47,504 nucleotides of DNA, taken from positions 61,971 through 109,474 of the forward strand of contig NZ_KB905271.1 of NCBI RefSeq assembly GCF_000378745.1, written 5' to 3'. Position numbers and translations under genes: made by a program. The DNA is from Prevotella amnii DSM 23384 = JCM 14753. GTDB taxonomy: Bacteria > Bacteroidota > Bacteroidia > Bacteroidales > Bacteroidaceae. Within the stretch, counting starts at the first letter, position 1. Each line of letters opens with the position of its first letter. The notes under the pieces are model-generated. The model saw only the letters and a program-made list of their open reading frames with translations. It had not been told where the DNA came from and did no database searches. Below are positions 18,410 through 27,891 of the stretch, one piece after another.

Positions 18410-19177
18410 TTACCAATATATCTTTTTTAAGGTTATGCCTTTTCTCAGGTGGTTAATGTCTGTCCAGTTCCATATTCCGTGCACTCTTGCGTGCTTAGAA
18501 GATTGCCATATATCGTATTGTGCGTCTTTCAAGGAGGGTTCTTTGGTGTAATTGGCTATGAAGAGGTGGTATTTATTAAATTCTGGGTATAGGTTTTTAA
18601 GGTAATACTTTTCGCTGGTGTATATGATAGGAGCCTTGCCAGTTTTCTTCTTTATAATGGAGATAAACTTGGCAAGGTTTTTTTGTATAGTATTTCTTTT
18701 CCACTGTTTAGTGCCGTCTTCTTCTATGTCTACCATAGGCAGCAAGTCTTGCCACTGTGTGTCTATGGTGTTAAGGAAGAGAGTGGCTTGTCTTTCCATG
18801 GTGGTGTATGATGTAAGGAAATGGTACGATCCCACTTTCAGTCCTTGTCTTCTGGCTTTTTTTATGTTTTCGTTGTAGTATGGGTCTTTTATGCTGCTTC
18901 CTTCAGTGGCTTTTACGTAGACGAAGGTTAAGGAGGTGTTGTCTTTTATCTCTTGCCAGTGTATTTTTCCTTGATGCCTTGATATGTCTATTCCGTCAAA
19001 GCAGGTAGCATATTCTCCAGAGGTAAGGTCTTTAAAGGGCCAGCTACTACTTTTAGTGGGGTAAGAATATTTTTGCCATGTTTTTTTAGATATTATAAAG
19101 AATAAAGCTGTTATTGCTATCCAGAAAGCTATTATAGAAGTGGTGCGTATGGAGTTTTTCTTTTTTTTTCTTTTCAT
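18410..19177 (-). CDS. GH25 lysozyme with N-terminal membrane anchor
   Basis: GH25 enzymes hydrolyse the beta-1,4 bond between N-acetylmuramic acid and N-acetylglucosamine in peptidoglycan. The 255-residue protein starts with a very basic stretch (RKKKK) and a transmembrane segment at about 13-30 without a clear cleavage site, so the enzyme is probably anchored in the inner membrane facing the periplasm. The GH25 motifs are GIDISRHQGKIHW (from 62, with catalytic-site D64), FVYVKATEGSS, and LPMVDIEE with the catalytic Asp/Glu pair. Its stop lies only 27 bases from the smalltalk stop, so the genes converge. It also diverges from the SusC operon. Confidence 0.93.
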   Translation of the reverse strand: MKRKKKKNSIRTTSIIAFWIAITALFFIISKKTWQKYSYPTKSSSWPFKDLTSGEYATCFDGIDISRHQGKIHWQEIKDNTSLTFVYVKATEGSSIKDPYYNENIKKARRQGLKVGSYHFLTSYTTMERQATLFLNTIDTQWQDLLPMVDIEEDGTKQWKRNTIQKNLAKFISIIKKKTGKAPIIYTSEKYYLKNLYPEFNKYHLFIANYTKEPSLKDAQYDIWQSSKHARVHGIWNWTDINHLRKGITLKKIYW

Positions 19178-19218
19178 TTTAAAGTTTGTTACGTTGTGTT
19201 AAGCCTATTATATATAAT

Positions 19219-19227
19219 GCAAAGATA
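19219..19227 (-). promoter_or_regulatory. -7 element for the GH25 gene (minus strand)
   Basis: On the minus strand this reads TATCTTTGC, matching TAnnTTTG, 42 bases before the ATG at 19177. No TTTG at the ideal -33 distance was found. Confidence 0.55.
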
Positions 19228-19322
19228 ATAAATTTTATGTAAGTTATAGTTTTGAAACAATACCGATTTTTTGATTCTTGTAAATAAAATCAAACATTTT
19301 AGCTAAAAAATATCTATTTTAT

Positions 19323-19354
19323 TTTGTTTTTATTAAAATAATACATACTTTTGC
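19323..19354 (+). promoter_or_regulatory. Promoter of the SusC operon
   Basis: TTTG (19323-19326), 19 bases, then TACTTTTGC (19346-19354). The leader to the ATG at 19563 is about 200 nucleotides and includes a small hairpin, GTGCCG pairing with CGGCAT (about 19452-19477). No sigma/anti-sigma or hybrid two-component regulator gene lies next to the operon. Confidence 0.75.
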
Positions 19355-19562
19355 AGATGTAAGAGGAGGATAAGTATTATTTTTAACCCAATTATTAGTT
19401 ACAGATTGTTTAATAACATTATGATTTTATCACGGATTAACATTACAAAAGTGCCGTTATAGTGTGTTATCGGCATTAAAAGGCTTTTTCTTATAAAAGA
19501 AACGGGCTAATAGAGTATTTATTTTTATAACAATTATATTTTTTATTATTAAAAAAGATTCT

Positions 19563-22500
19563 ATGGAGAAAAGATTTTCTTTATTATTAGTCTCACTGTT
19601 CTTTTTTGTGGGTGCAGTGTTGGCTCAAGCCCCTTTAGTACGGGGTACCGTAGTATCGCAGGACGATGGAGAGCCTATAATAGGTGCTTCAGTTGTCGTG
19701 CAGGGAACAAAAACAGGGACTCAGACCGACATTGACGGTAAGTTTTCTATTAATGTGCCTTCAGGCAAGAAGATAGTAGTGAGCTATGTTGGTATGCAGA
19801 GTAAGACTTTGATAGCTAAAGACGGCATGAAGGTTACTTTGTCTGGCGACGAAACTAATCTTCAGGAGGTGGTTGTAACAGGTTTGCAAAAGATGGATAA
19901 GCGTCTTTTCACTGGTGCAACAACAAAGGTTTCAGGCGAAAAGTCAAAGCTCGACGGTGTAGCCGACGTGAGTCGTTCTTTAGAGGGTCGTGTAGCAGGT
20001 GTTAGTGTGCAGAACGTTTCAGGAACGTTTGGTACTGCTCCAAAGATCCGTGTCCGTGGTGCTACTTCTATTTATGGTAGTTCTAAGCCATTATGGGTAG
20101 TAGACGGTGTTATCATGGAGGACGTTACCGAGGTAGACGCCGATCGTCTTTCTTCAGGTGATGCAGCCACATTAATCTCTTCTGCCATAGCAGGTTTGAA
20201 TGCAGACGACATAGAGAGCTTTCAGGTGTTGAAAGACGGTTCTGCTACCTCTATATATGGTGCTCGTGCCATGGCAGGTGTGATCGTTGTTACTACAAAG
20301 AAGGGTAAGGCAGGTTCTACCCGTGTTAATTATACGGGTGAGTTTACCATGCGTCTTCGCCCAAGCTATAGCACGTTTAACATTATGAACTCTCAGGAGC
20401 AGATGTCTGTTTACCGTGAGATGGAGAAGGCAGGTCTGTTTAGTTTCAGTCGTACCTTCCGTGCTTCAAGTAGTGGTGTTTATGGTAAGATGTATCAGCT
20501 TATGAACACTTACGATGCTAAGACGGGTAAGTTTTTGCTTGCTAACACCCCTAAAGACAGGGCAGATTACTTAAAAGCAGCAGAGTATCGTAATACAGAC
20601 TGGTTTAAGGAGCTTTTCAGCACAGCCATCTCGGCAAACCACTCTATAAGTTTGTCTACGGGTAATGAGAAGGCACAGCTCTATACTTCTTTTAGCTTTA
20701 TGAACGATCCGGGCTGGACGGAGGCATCTAAGGTAAATCGTTATACTGCAAGTATTAACGGTTTGGTAAACCTTTCCAAGAAGTTGTCTTTAAACATGAT
20801 CTCTAATGCTTCTTACCGTAAGCAGAAAGCTCCCGGCACAACAAGCCAGAGTGTAGACGCAGTAACAGGTACTGTAAGTAGAGATTTCGACATCAACCCT
20901 TACTCTTACGCTATAAACAGCTCCAGAACGTTAGATCCTAACGTGTTCTATACACGCAACTATGCTCCTTTTAACATTCATAACGAGCTTGCTAATAACT
21001 TTATCGACTTTGACGTTATGGACTTAAAGCTCCAGGCAGAGCTAAAATATAAGCCCGTACGCACTGTAGAGCTGGCTCTTTTAGGTGCTTATAAGGTGTC
21101 TGCTACTACACAGGCTTCACAGATAAGGGAAAATTCTAACATGGCTCAGGCTTTCCGTGCTATGGACGATGCTACCATACGTAATAACAACCCATGGCTA
21201 TATACCGACCCAGACAAACCTAACTCTTTGCCTTTCTCGGTGCTTCCTAAGGGTGGTTTCTACCGTGAGACAAAATATAAGATGAACTCTTGGGACGTTC
21301 GTGCTACAGTAAGCTATAACGATGTGTATAACGATGATCATATAGTAAACCTTTTTGGAGGTATGGAGATAAACTCTACCGACCGTTCGCAGAGCTATTT
21401 TAACGGTGTAGGTATGCAGTACGAGATGGGCTTCTTAGGAGCTTACGACTATAACTACTTTAAGCAGGCTTCAGAGCAAAACGATGTGTACTATTACCTT
21501 GCTAATGGTTACAGCCGTGAGGCATCGTTCTTTGGTACAGCCACTTACTCTTGGAAGGGTCGTTACACCCTTAACGGTACTGTGCGTTACGAGGGTAGCA
21601 ACCGCTTAGGTAAGGCAAGAAAAGCACGCTGGCTTCCTACATGGAACATCTCTGGTGCTTGGAATGCTCATGAAGAGCCTTGGTTCCATAAGGTGTTTAA
21701 AGATTACTTCACTCACGCTACCTTAAAGGCTTCTTACTCGCTTACAGGAGATAAGCCTGCCGTTACTAATGCTTTGGTAATCATTCAGAGCGTTAACCCT
21801 TGGCGTCCTTTCACAGTAGATAAGGAGTCGGCTTTGGAAGTGGCAGACTTTGCTAACCCTGACCTTACTTATGAGAAGAAGCATGAGTTTAACTTAGGTT
21901 TCGACCTTGGCTTCTTAAAGAATCGTCTTAACCTTACCTTCGATATTTATTGGCGTAACAACTTCGACCTTATAGGTCCTAAGGTTACCAATGGTACATC
22001 GGGTAGCATAACAAGATATATGAATATTGCTTCTATGAAATCTCACGGAGAGGAGTTTGCTATATCTTCTAAGAACATAGATGGTAAGGACTTTAAGTGG
22101 AGTACAGACTTTGTCTTCTCACACGTCAACACAAAGGTTACCGATCTTGATAGCCGTGCTAACATCATGCGTATGATCTCTGGTTCTGGTTTCACTATGA
22201 AGGGCTATGCTTACCGCTCACTGTTCTCTTTAGACTTCCAAGGGCTCAACTCTCAGGGTATACCTACATTTATCAATGAGAAAGGCGAAAAGACAGTTAG
22301 CGAAATCAACTTCCAGTCTACCGATGTTTCACATCTAAAGTATGAAGGCCCAGTAGATCCTACCATAACAGGTTCGCTTGGTAACACCTTTACATATAAG
22401 AACTGGCACTTAAACCTTTTCGCTACCTATGCCTTTGGCAATAAGGTGCGTCTTAACCCTGCCTTCTCTTCTTATTATTCCGACTTAGACGCTATGCCTA

Positions 22501-22874
22501 AGGAGTTTGCTAACCGTTGGGAAAAAGGTGGTGATGAAGCCTTTACAAATGTTCCTGCTATAGCCGACTTGCGTTCTCTTCAGAACTATGGTAAATTAGG
22601 AATAGCTTACAATGCTTATAATATGTCTTCAGAGCGTGTAGCAAAAGGCGACTTTATACGTATGAAAGAGATTTCTTTAGCTTACGACTTACCACGCACA
22701 TGGGTAAGAGCGGTATCGCTAAGCTCTGCAAGCTTAAAGCTTCAGGCTACAAACCTCTTCTTGATCTATTCCGACTCTAAGCTCAACGGACAAGATCCTG
22801 AGTTCTTTAACGTAGGTGGTGTGGCAGTGCCTATGGCTCGCCAGTTTACTCTTACCTTACGTCTTGGATTATAA
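19563..22874 (+). CDS. SusC/RagA-type TonB-dependent outer-membrane transporter
   Basis: The protein has 1103 residues. A signal peptide ends near VLAQA (about 22). A carboxypeptidase-regulatory-like beta domain follows at about 28-105. The LQEVVVTG element at about 101 leads into the plug (SRSLEGRVAGVSV, IRVRGATSI, PLWVVDGV), and a 22-strand barrel of typical length completes the protein. SusC proteins import oligomers across the outer membrane with TonB energy, and the SusD lipoprotein forms the lid. Here the partner genes are SusD, a zinc peptidase lipoprotein and a DUF4302 lipoprotein, with no glycoside hydrolase. I infer a peptide or protein-derived substrate rather than a glycan; the substrate is not known. 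Confidence 0.95.
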   Translation: MEKRFSLLLVSLFFFVGAVLAQAPLVRGTVVSQDDGEPIIGASVVVQGTKTGTQTDIDGKFSINVPSGKKIVVSYVGMQSKTLIAKDGMKVTLSGDETNLQEVVVTGLQKMDKRLFTGATTKVSGEKSKLDGVADVSRSLEGRVAGVSVQNVSGTFGTAPKIRVRGATSIYGSSKPLWVVDGVIMEDVTEVDADRLSSGDAATLISSAIAGLNADDIESFQVLKDGSATSIYGARAMAGVIVVTTKKGKAGSTRVNYTGEFTMRLRPSYSTFNIMNSQEQMSVYREMEKAGLFSFSRTFRASSSGVYGKMYQLMNTYDAKTGKFLLANTPKDRADYLKAAEYRNTDWFKELFSTAISANHSISLSTGNEKAQLYTSFSFMNDPGWTEASKVNRYTASINGLVNLSKKLSLNMISNASYRKQKAPGTTSQSVDAVTGTVSRDFDINPYSYAINSSRTLDPNVFYTRNYAPFNIHNELANNFIDFDVMDLKLQAELKYKPVRTVELALLGAYKVSATTQASQIRENSNMAQAFRAMDDATIRNNNPWLYTDPDKPNSLPFSVLPKGGFYRETKYKMNSWDVRATVSYNDVYNDDHIVNLFGGMEINSTDRSQSYFNGVGMQYEMGFLGAYDYNYFKQASEQNDVYYYLANGYSREASFFGTATYSWKGRYTLNGTVRYEGSNRLGKARKARWLPTWNISGAWNAHEEPWFHKVFKDYFTHATLKASYSLTGDKPAVTNALVIIQSVNPWRPFTVDKESALEVADFANPDLTYEKKHEFNLGFDLGFLKNRLNLTFDIYWRNNFDLIGPKVTNGTSGSITRYMNIASMKSHGEEFAISSKNIDGKDFKWSTDFVFSHVNTKVTDLDSRANIMRMISGSGFTMKGYAYRSLFSLDFQGLNSQGIPTFINEKGEKTVSEINFQSTDVSHLKYEGPVDPTITGSLGNTFTYKNWHLNLFATYAFGNKVRLNPAFSSYYSDLDAMPKEFANRWEKGGDEAFTNVPAIADLRSLQNYGKLGIAYNAYNMSSERVAKGDFIRMKEISLAYDLPRTWVRAVSLSSASLKLQATNLFLIYSDSKLNGQDPEFFNVGGVAVPMARQFTLTLRLGL

Positions 22875-22896
22875 ATTTTAAAGGAGAAAGACAATT

Positions 22897-24495
22897 ATGA
22901 AGATAACAAAATTAACAACAATATGTATGTTTGCATTAGGTACGCTATCACTGTCTACCTCTTGCGATAGCTATCTCGATACGCTTCCTGACGATCGTGC
23001 TAACCTTAACAGCTTAGACAAGATACAGTCTTTGCTTACTACAGGTTTGAGCAATAAGCTACCATGTATGCTTATGTACATGAGTTCTGACAATGTTACC
23101 GATAATGGTAAGGCGTATAACTACACACCTGCTATGCAGGACATGTATTGCTTTAAAGACGACAACCGTCGTGGTAACGACGACCCTGCTCTTCTTTGGA
23201 ACTCTACCTATGAGGCTGTGGGTACTGCTAACCAAGCTCTAAAGGCTTTAGAAAAGAAAACAGGCAAGCAGGCAGATGCTTTGCGTGCTGAAGCGTTGTT
23301 AGAACGTGCTTATGGCGTGTTCTCTATATCGAATGCTTTTTGTATGGCATACGATCCTACAAAGGCAGATAAATATCTTGGCTTGCCTTATCCTAAGGTG
23401 GCTGATAAGGAGGTAAGCAGTCGTGGCACATTAAAAGAGCTTTACGAAAACATCAATGCCGACATAGAGGCTGCTCTGCCTATGGTAGACGATGGCTATC
23501 TGGCTGTGCCTAAGTATCACTTTAACCGTAAGGCTGCATACGCTTTTGCTGCTCGGTTTAACCTTTACTATGGCAATTATGATAAAGCTATAAAGTACGC
23601 CACAGAGGCTATTGGTGTAGACCCTTCTGCATCACTACGACAGATGGACAATTATAAAAGCTTAGCAGGTCTTAAGGATATATCTAATATGTATATCAAC
23701 TCTGGCGAGAAGGCTAACCTCATGCTTCAGACGGCTTACTCTTTCATGGGACGTATATCTCTTTACGATCGCTATGCTCATAACTTGGAAATATTAAAAT
23801 ATGAAACTTTCTGGGCTTTAGCTCCTTGGGAAGAAGGTAAAATGCCTAACGACCAGAAAAGTACTCTTTACGAGTCGAGAAGAATCTTTGGTGCTGCACC
23901 AAACACTAATTTCCCTAAGATGCAGGAAATCTTTGAGGTAACTGATAAGATTAACCAGACGGGTTTTCCTCATATAGTAAACGTAGCTTTCTCTACCGAC
24001 GAAACGTTATTAGTGCGTGCAGAGGCAGAGATAATGAAAAAAGACTATGCTGCTGCTGTGCGTGATATGAACTATTGGATAGGTGCCCACTGTGCCGAGT
24101 CGGCAAAGGTGTTTGGCGGTAGTGCTTTAATAAAGCGTCCTGTGCTTACAGAGGAGAGCGTAGTAGAGTTTATGGATAAACTTCCAGAATCGGCTGTTAC
24201 ACCAGAAACACCTCTTGAGCGCAACTTAAAGAAGCACTTAAACCCACAAGGCTTTACCGTAGAGGCTGGTAAGCAGACAAGCTTCATACAGCTCGTGCTA
24301 CACATGCGCCGTATAGAAACGTGGAAGACAGGTCTTCGCTTTATGGACTTGAAGCGTTACGGCATAGAGTACACCCACAAGCGCGACGGCGAGGACCCTA
24401 TAGTTATTAAGGCTGGTGATAAGCGTTTGGCTCTTCAGCTTCCTGAAGACGTTCTAAAAGCTACTACGGGAGCATTGGAAGCTAATCCAAGATAA
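22897..24495 (+). CDS. SusD/RagB-type nutrient-binding outer-membrane lipoprotein
   Basis: The 532-residue protein starts with a signal peptide and lipobox ending LSTSC (Cys at about 23), followed by DSYLDTLPDDR, a usual opening of SusD proteins. TPR-like helices and the C-terminal ETWKTGLRFMDLKRYG motif near residue 470 are family features. It begins 22 bases after the SusC stop with AAAGGAGAAAG upstream, one of the few purine-rich sites here. It should cap the SusC barrel on the cell surface and bind substrate. Confidence 0.93.
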   Translation: MKITKLTTICMFALGTLSLSTSCDSYLDTLPDDRANLNSLDKIQSLLTTGLSNKLPCMLMYMSSDNVTDNGKAYNYTPAMQDMYCFKDDNRRGNDDPALLWNSTYEAVGTANQALKALEKKTGKQADALRAEALLERAYGVFSISNAFCMAYDPTKADKYLGLPYPKVADKEVSSRGTLKELYENINADIEAALPMVDDGYLAVPKYHFNRKAAYAFAARFNLYYGNYDKAIKYATEAIGVDPSASLRQMDNYKSLAGLKDISNMYINSGEKANLMLQTAYSFMGRISLYDRYAHNLEILKYETFWALAPWEEGKMPNDQKSTLYESRRIFGAAPNTNFPKMQEIFEVTDKINQTGFPHIVNVAFSTDETLLVRAEAEIMKKDYAAAVRDMNYWIGAHCAESAKVFGGSALIKRPVLTEESVVEFMDKLPESAVTPETPLERNLKKHLNPQGFTVEAGKQTSFIQLVLHMRRIETWKTGLRFMDLKRYGIEYTHKRDGEDPIVIKAGDKRLALQLPEDVLKATTGALEANPR

Positions 24496-24524
24496 TTTAG
24501 TTACATATTAAGATAAGATAAATT

Positions 24525-25889
24525 ATGAAATTTCCAAAGATATTATTATTCGCAGGTCTCTTATCACTTACGTATGCTTGTAGTGAGGAAACTCTTAGCG
24601 AACAGTCGGTGGTTACTACCGACACGGATGTGGATAGTTCCGAGTTTGGACAATGGTTGCAAAAAAACTATACAGAGCCTTATAACATTAGGTTTAACTA
24701 TAGGTATGTAGACAAGTTAGCACACTCTGTGTATAACGTTGTGCCAGCCGATGAAGAGAAGTCGAAGGCTCTTGCCATCTTAATAAAGAAGGTATGGATG
24801 GACGCTTATGAAGAGGTAGCAGGAAAGGATTTCCTTAAGCAGAAGTGTTTCCGCGAGTTCCATCTCATAGGTTCGCCACAGGTAAAAGAGAACGGCTCTA
24901 TTACCTTAGGTACTGCCGAGGGTGGTATTATGGTAACGCTGTATCGTGTAAACGAGCTCGACCCTAAGAAGGTTTACATTAATCAGGACAACCATTACGA
25001 GCCTAAAGAACGTACTCCGCTCGACCTTAACTTCTGGTATTTCCACACCATGCATCACGAGTTTATGCACATTCTTAACCAGACTAAGAATTACTCTACC
25101 GACTTTCAGACTATTTCTGCCGGTAAGTATCATAATCAAGACTGGGTAAACGTAAAGGACGAGGACTCTCCTAAAGAAGGTTTCGTTACCGGATATGCTT
25201 CTATGGAGCCTCGAGAGGATATTGCCGAGATATACTCTACCTACGTTACCCTTACCGAAAAGGCATGGCAAGACGTTCTTAATCATGGTGTAGTGGTTAA
25301 GAGGGACGAAGCCAATCAGCCTGTTTATCAGCGCGATAAGAATGGCAACTTTGTATATGCTAAGGACGAAAAGGGTAATAAGATTTATGCTACCGATAAA
25401 TACACAGGAGATCTTATTCCTGTAAGAGATGCTAAGGGTAATATCATTTACGAGAAAAACTCTGACGGCAGCTATAAATACTTTGAGACAGAAGGTGGCA
25501 AGAAGATACCTGTATACAAGGACCAGGGCAAGGTAGTGTACGGATATATGAACGGCAAGGTAGTGGCTGCTTATTTCGACAAGAATGGCGAACCTAAGCT
25601 TATCACAGAGCCTACCGACGGCGATTTGGAATATGAAAAGAACGAAGCTGGTAAAACTGTTTACGACGAGCATGGCAAGCCTGTTTATGCTTATTATAAG
25701 ATTCCAGTGTTTGAATATGAGAAGTTGCCTGTAGTAGATGCTTCTGGTAAGGAGGCTATACTAAAGAAGCTCAATATTATCCGTTCTTATCTAAAGGATA
25801 GCTGGGGCTTAGACCTTGACAAGATACGTGAGGCAGTGTTAAGAAAGTCGAAAGAAGCAGAGACGATGGATTTAACCAAATTACCATAA
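24525..25889 (+). CDS. Import-associated zinc metallopeptidase lipoprotein with a repeat insertion
   Basis: The 454-residue lipoprotein (lipobox LTYAC, Cys at about 19) belongs to the class of HExxH lipoproteins encoded beside SusC/SusD. The zinc motif is HEFMH at 178-182, preceded by FHTMH. The peptidase part ends near residue 265, and the usual C-terminal helices (LNIIRSYLKDSWGLDLDKIRE) return near 415. Between them about 130 residues form short degenerate repeats of the kind [KR]D-x-x-G-[NK]-x-[VI]-Y, which I do not expect in the family. This makes the protein longer than usual. The repeats may form a beta-hairpin stalk or a binding extension. It is the third gene of the operon. Confidence 0.88.
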   Translation: MKFPKILLFAGLLSLTYACSEETLSEQSVVTTDTDVDSSEFGQWLQKNYTEPYNIRFNYRYVDKLAHSVYNVVPADEEKSKALAILIKKVWMDAYEEVAGKDFLKQKCFREFHLIGSPQVKENGSITLGTAEGGIMVTLYRVNELDPKKVYINQDNHYEPKERTPLDLNFWYFHTMHHEFMHILNQTKNYSTDFQTISAGKYHNQDWVNVKDEDSPKEGFVTGYASMEPREDIAEIYSTYVTLTEKAWQDVLNHGVVVKRDEANQPVYQRDKNGNFVYAKDEKGNKIYATDKYTGDLIPVRDAKGNIIYEKNSDGSYKYFETEGGKKIPVYKDQGKVVYGYMNGKVVAAYFDKNGEPKLITEPTDGDLEYEKNEAGKTVYDEHGKPVYAYYKIPVFEYEKLPVVDASGKEAILKKLNIIRSYLKDSWGLDLDKIREAVLRKSKEAETMDLTKLP

Positions 25890-25909
25890 AGATAGGGAGG
25901 ATAAGTAAT

Positions 25910-27226
25910 ATGAAAAAATTATATAGTTTAGGCTTTGCGCTTGTAGCGTTTCTTGCTGTTACCTCTTCTTGTAAGAACGAGGAGGATAATGTTTTCGGTA
26001 AGTCGGCAACCGAGCGTATTAATGAAGAGATAAAACACACTAAAGACGTGCTTACCTCAGCTAAAAACGGCTGGTGTCTGGAGTTCTTTGGTAAGAGTGC
26101 TCTTGGTGGATATAACGTGTTGTTAAAGTTTGGCGATGACAATAAGGTTACTGCCTCAAGCGAGCTCGAGGAGAGCGTAGAGGAGAGTGCCACTTCCCAT
26201 TACGCTGTAACACAGAGTAAGGGTGTGCTTTTGTCGTTCGATACTTATAATAAGGTGTTCCATAAGTTTTCTGCACCTGTTCCTGATAACGACGGAATGC
26301 TTGGTGAGGTGGAGTATCGTGTAATGCGTGTAACCCCAGACAGCATCTTCCTTGCAGGTAAGAAGCACGAGGTAGAGGTAGTTATGGTGCGCATGGACGA
26401 GAAGACTTCTTGGAAAGACTATCTTACCCAAGTGCATAAGGTAGCTGATGATATGATAACCGAATGGTATGAATATGCTGCAGGTAAAGATACGCAGCGT
26501 GCAAAGGGCTTAAATCATACCATAACCCTTGTTGAGAAGACTCAGGACGGTAATCATAAAGACGTATTAATGCCTTACATCGTTAAGCCCGACGGCATAC
26601 ACTTTTACAAGCCTTACACCGTTAATGGTAAGGTGCTTACAGGCTTTAAATATCCTGAAAACAGCGAAGGCGAGTATGCCGAGTTTAAGGATAAGGGCGT
26701 TACCTTAAAGCAGTTTATATTGCCTTTAAACGAGCAGTTTACAGAGGGCGAGTGGTATATAGACCCTTCAAAGTGTGGTGGCTTACCTCAGAAGTTTGCA
26801 AGCTTGTTACCAAAGTCGAAAGCCGATTTAGGTGGTGAAGCATTAAAATTTATTGGTGTTACGAGAGATTCTAAGAATAATAAGTTTGCTATATGCTTCA
26901 GATCAGGTAAGTATGGTGGCTTTATGTATATGAACTATGATTATGTAGGTAAAGATGGCATTAAGCTCACCTATGCTAATGACGGTGATGGTAACGGTAA
27001 GTGGTATTTTAATAACACAAAATCTTATATGTTCATGCCATATATCTTTGCAGGTACTGTAGAGATGACAGGTGGTAAGCCAACTCCAAAGCTGCTTACT
27101 AAGGAATGGGTTATCACAGCAGATAATGTTAAGAAGCCTACTGTGCTAACGTTTACCGAGAAAGATAATACAAAGAATGTAGTGGTATTAAGTGCCAAAG
27201 CAGTGGAATTTCCTTTTGGGAAGTAA
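25910..27226 (+). CDS. DUF4302-type lipoprotein
   Basis: The 438-residue protein has a signal peptide and lipobox (AVTSSC, Cys at about 21). An early segment with FGKSATERINEEI and KNGWCLEFF is followed by long beta-rich sequence, consistent with DUF4302 proteins that accompany SusC/SusD and the zinc peptidase lipoprotein. It is the last gene of the operon, 20 bases behind the peptidase gene and followed by a terminator. The likely place is the outer membrane surface, as an accessory of the importer; the biochemical role is unknown. Confidence 0.8.
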   Translation: MKKLYSLGFALVAFLAVTSSCKNEEDNVFGKSATERINEEIKHTKDVLTSAKNGWCLEFFGKSALGGYNVLLKFGDDNKVTASSELEESVEESATSHYAVTQSKGVLLSFDTYNKVFHKFSAPVPDNDGMLGEVEYRVMRVTPDSIFLAGKKHEVEVVMVRMDEKTSWKDYLTQVHKVADDMITEWYEYAAGKDTQRAKGLNHTITLVEKTQDGNHKDVLMPYIVKPDGIHFYKPYTVNGKVLTGFKYPENSEGEYAEFKDKGVTLKQFILPLNEQFTEGEWYIDPSKCGGLPQKFASLLPKSKADLGGEALKFIGVTRDSKNNKFAICFRSGKYGGFMYMNYDYVGKDGIKLTYANDGDGNGKWYFNNTKSYMFMPYIFAGTVEMTGGKPTPKLLTKEWVITADNVKKPTVLTFTEKDNTKNVVVLSAKAVEFPFGK

Positions 27227-27260
27227 CTAAGAAGAGGCAGTTTAGATAAATTCTTTTTTA

Positions 27261-27303
27261 AAAGGTGCATATAAAGCTAAAGGCTTATATATGCGCCTTT
27301 TTT
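27261..27303 (+). terminator. Terminator of the SusC operon
   Basis: AAAGG-GCATATAAAGC pairs with GCTTATATATGC-CCTTT (one mismatch pair), followed by a T run. It lies 35 bases behind the DUF4302 stop codon. Confidence 0.85.
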
Positions 27304-27314
27304 AATGTGTTTTT

Positions 27315-27347
27315 TTTGTAGTAGTGGAAAATAATTTTTATATTTGC
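27315..27347 (+). promoter_or_regulatory. Promoter of the 27.4 kb gene pair
   Basis: TTTG (27315-27318), 20 bases, then TATATTTGC (27339-27347). The leader to the ATG at 27391 is about 40 nucleotides. Confidence 0.75.
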
Positions 27348-27390
27348 ATTTAAGAGAAAAGGTTAATAAGAAATATTTTATTTTTAAGAT

Positions 27391-27873
27391 ATGAAAAGAA
27401 TAGTGCTCTTTGCTTTTAGTGCTTTTGTAAGTATGTCGTTAGCAGCTCAAAGTGGTGTAGTATCTATGCGTGAGGCAGCGCGTATCTTTAAGCAGAAAAG
27501 CAGTGTGGCTGTAAGAGGTAGCTTGCTAAAGTTGGGCTATGTATATAAGGGTGTTTCTTCTGATAGTTATGGTAAGTGTTATAACTATGTGCGTAATATG
27601 GACCTTACGGCAAGTTTTCTTCCCACAAGGTTTTCTAAGGGTACTTCCTCTTATGTTATGTTTTCAGTAGACGGCTCTGCCCTATATATATATGTGTTTA
27701 ACAAGGCAGTCTTTAAAGAGCTTGCCTCTGAGGTAAAGGCGTTGGGCTATGATATGGGCAGTGGTGTAAAGAGCGGTGCAGGCCCTATGGTTTGCACTTT
27801 AGACGGCGAGCCTACCTTTACCTTTCTCACCCTTCATCAGCCATTACCTTATTGTGTACAGATAACAGAATAG
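27391..27873 (+). CDS. Secreted protein of unknown function
   Basis: The protein has 160 residues with a clear signal peptide cleaved near SLAAQ (about 20). The mature part has no Cys lipobox and mixes helices and strands, with a Ser/Gly/Tyr-rich middle. I recognise no family. It should be periplasmic or exported. A GTG-started gene for a single-pass membrane protein follows after 18 bases, so the two are probably cotranscribed. Confidence 0.7.
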   Translation: MKRIVLFAFSAFVSMSLAAQSGVVSMREAARIFKQKSSVAVRGSLLKLGYVYKGVSSDSYGKCYNYVRNMDLTASFLPTRFSKGTSSYVMFSVDGSALYIYVFNKAVFKELASEVKALGYDMGSGVKSGAGPMVCTLDGEPTFTFLTLHQPLPYCVQITE

Positions 27874-27891
27874 AGAGATATATATAAAGCA

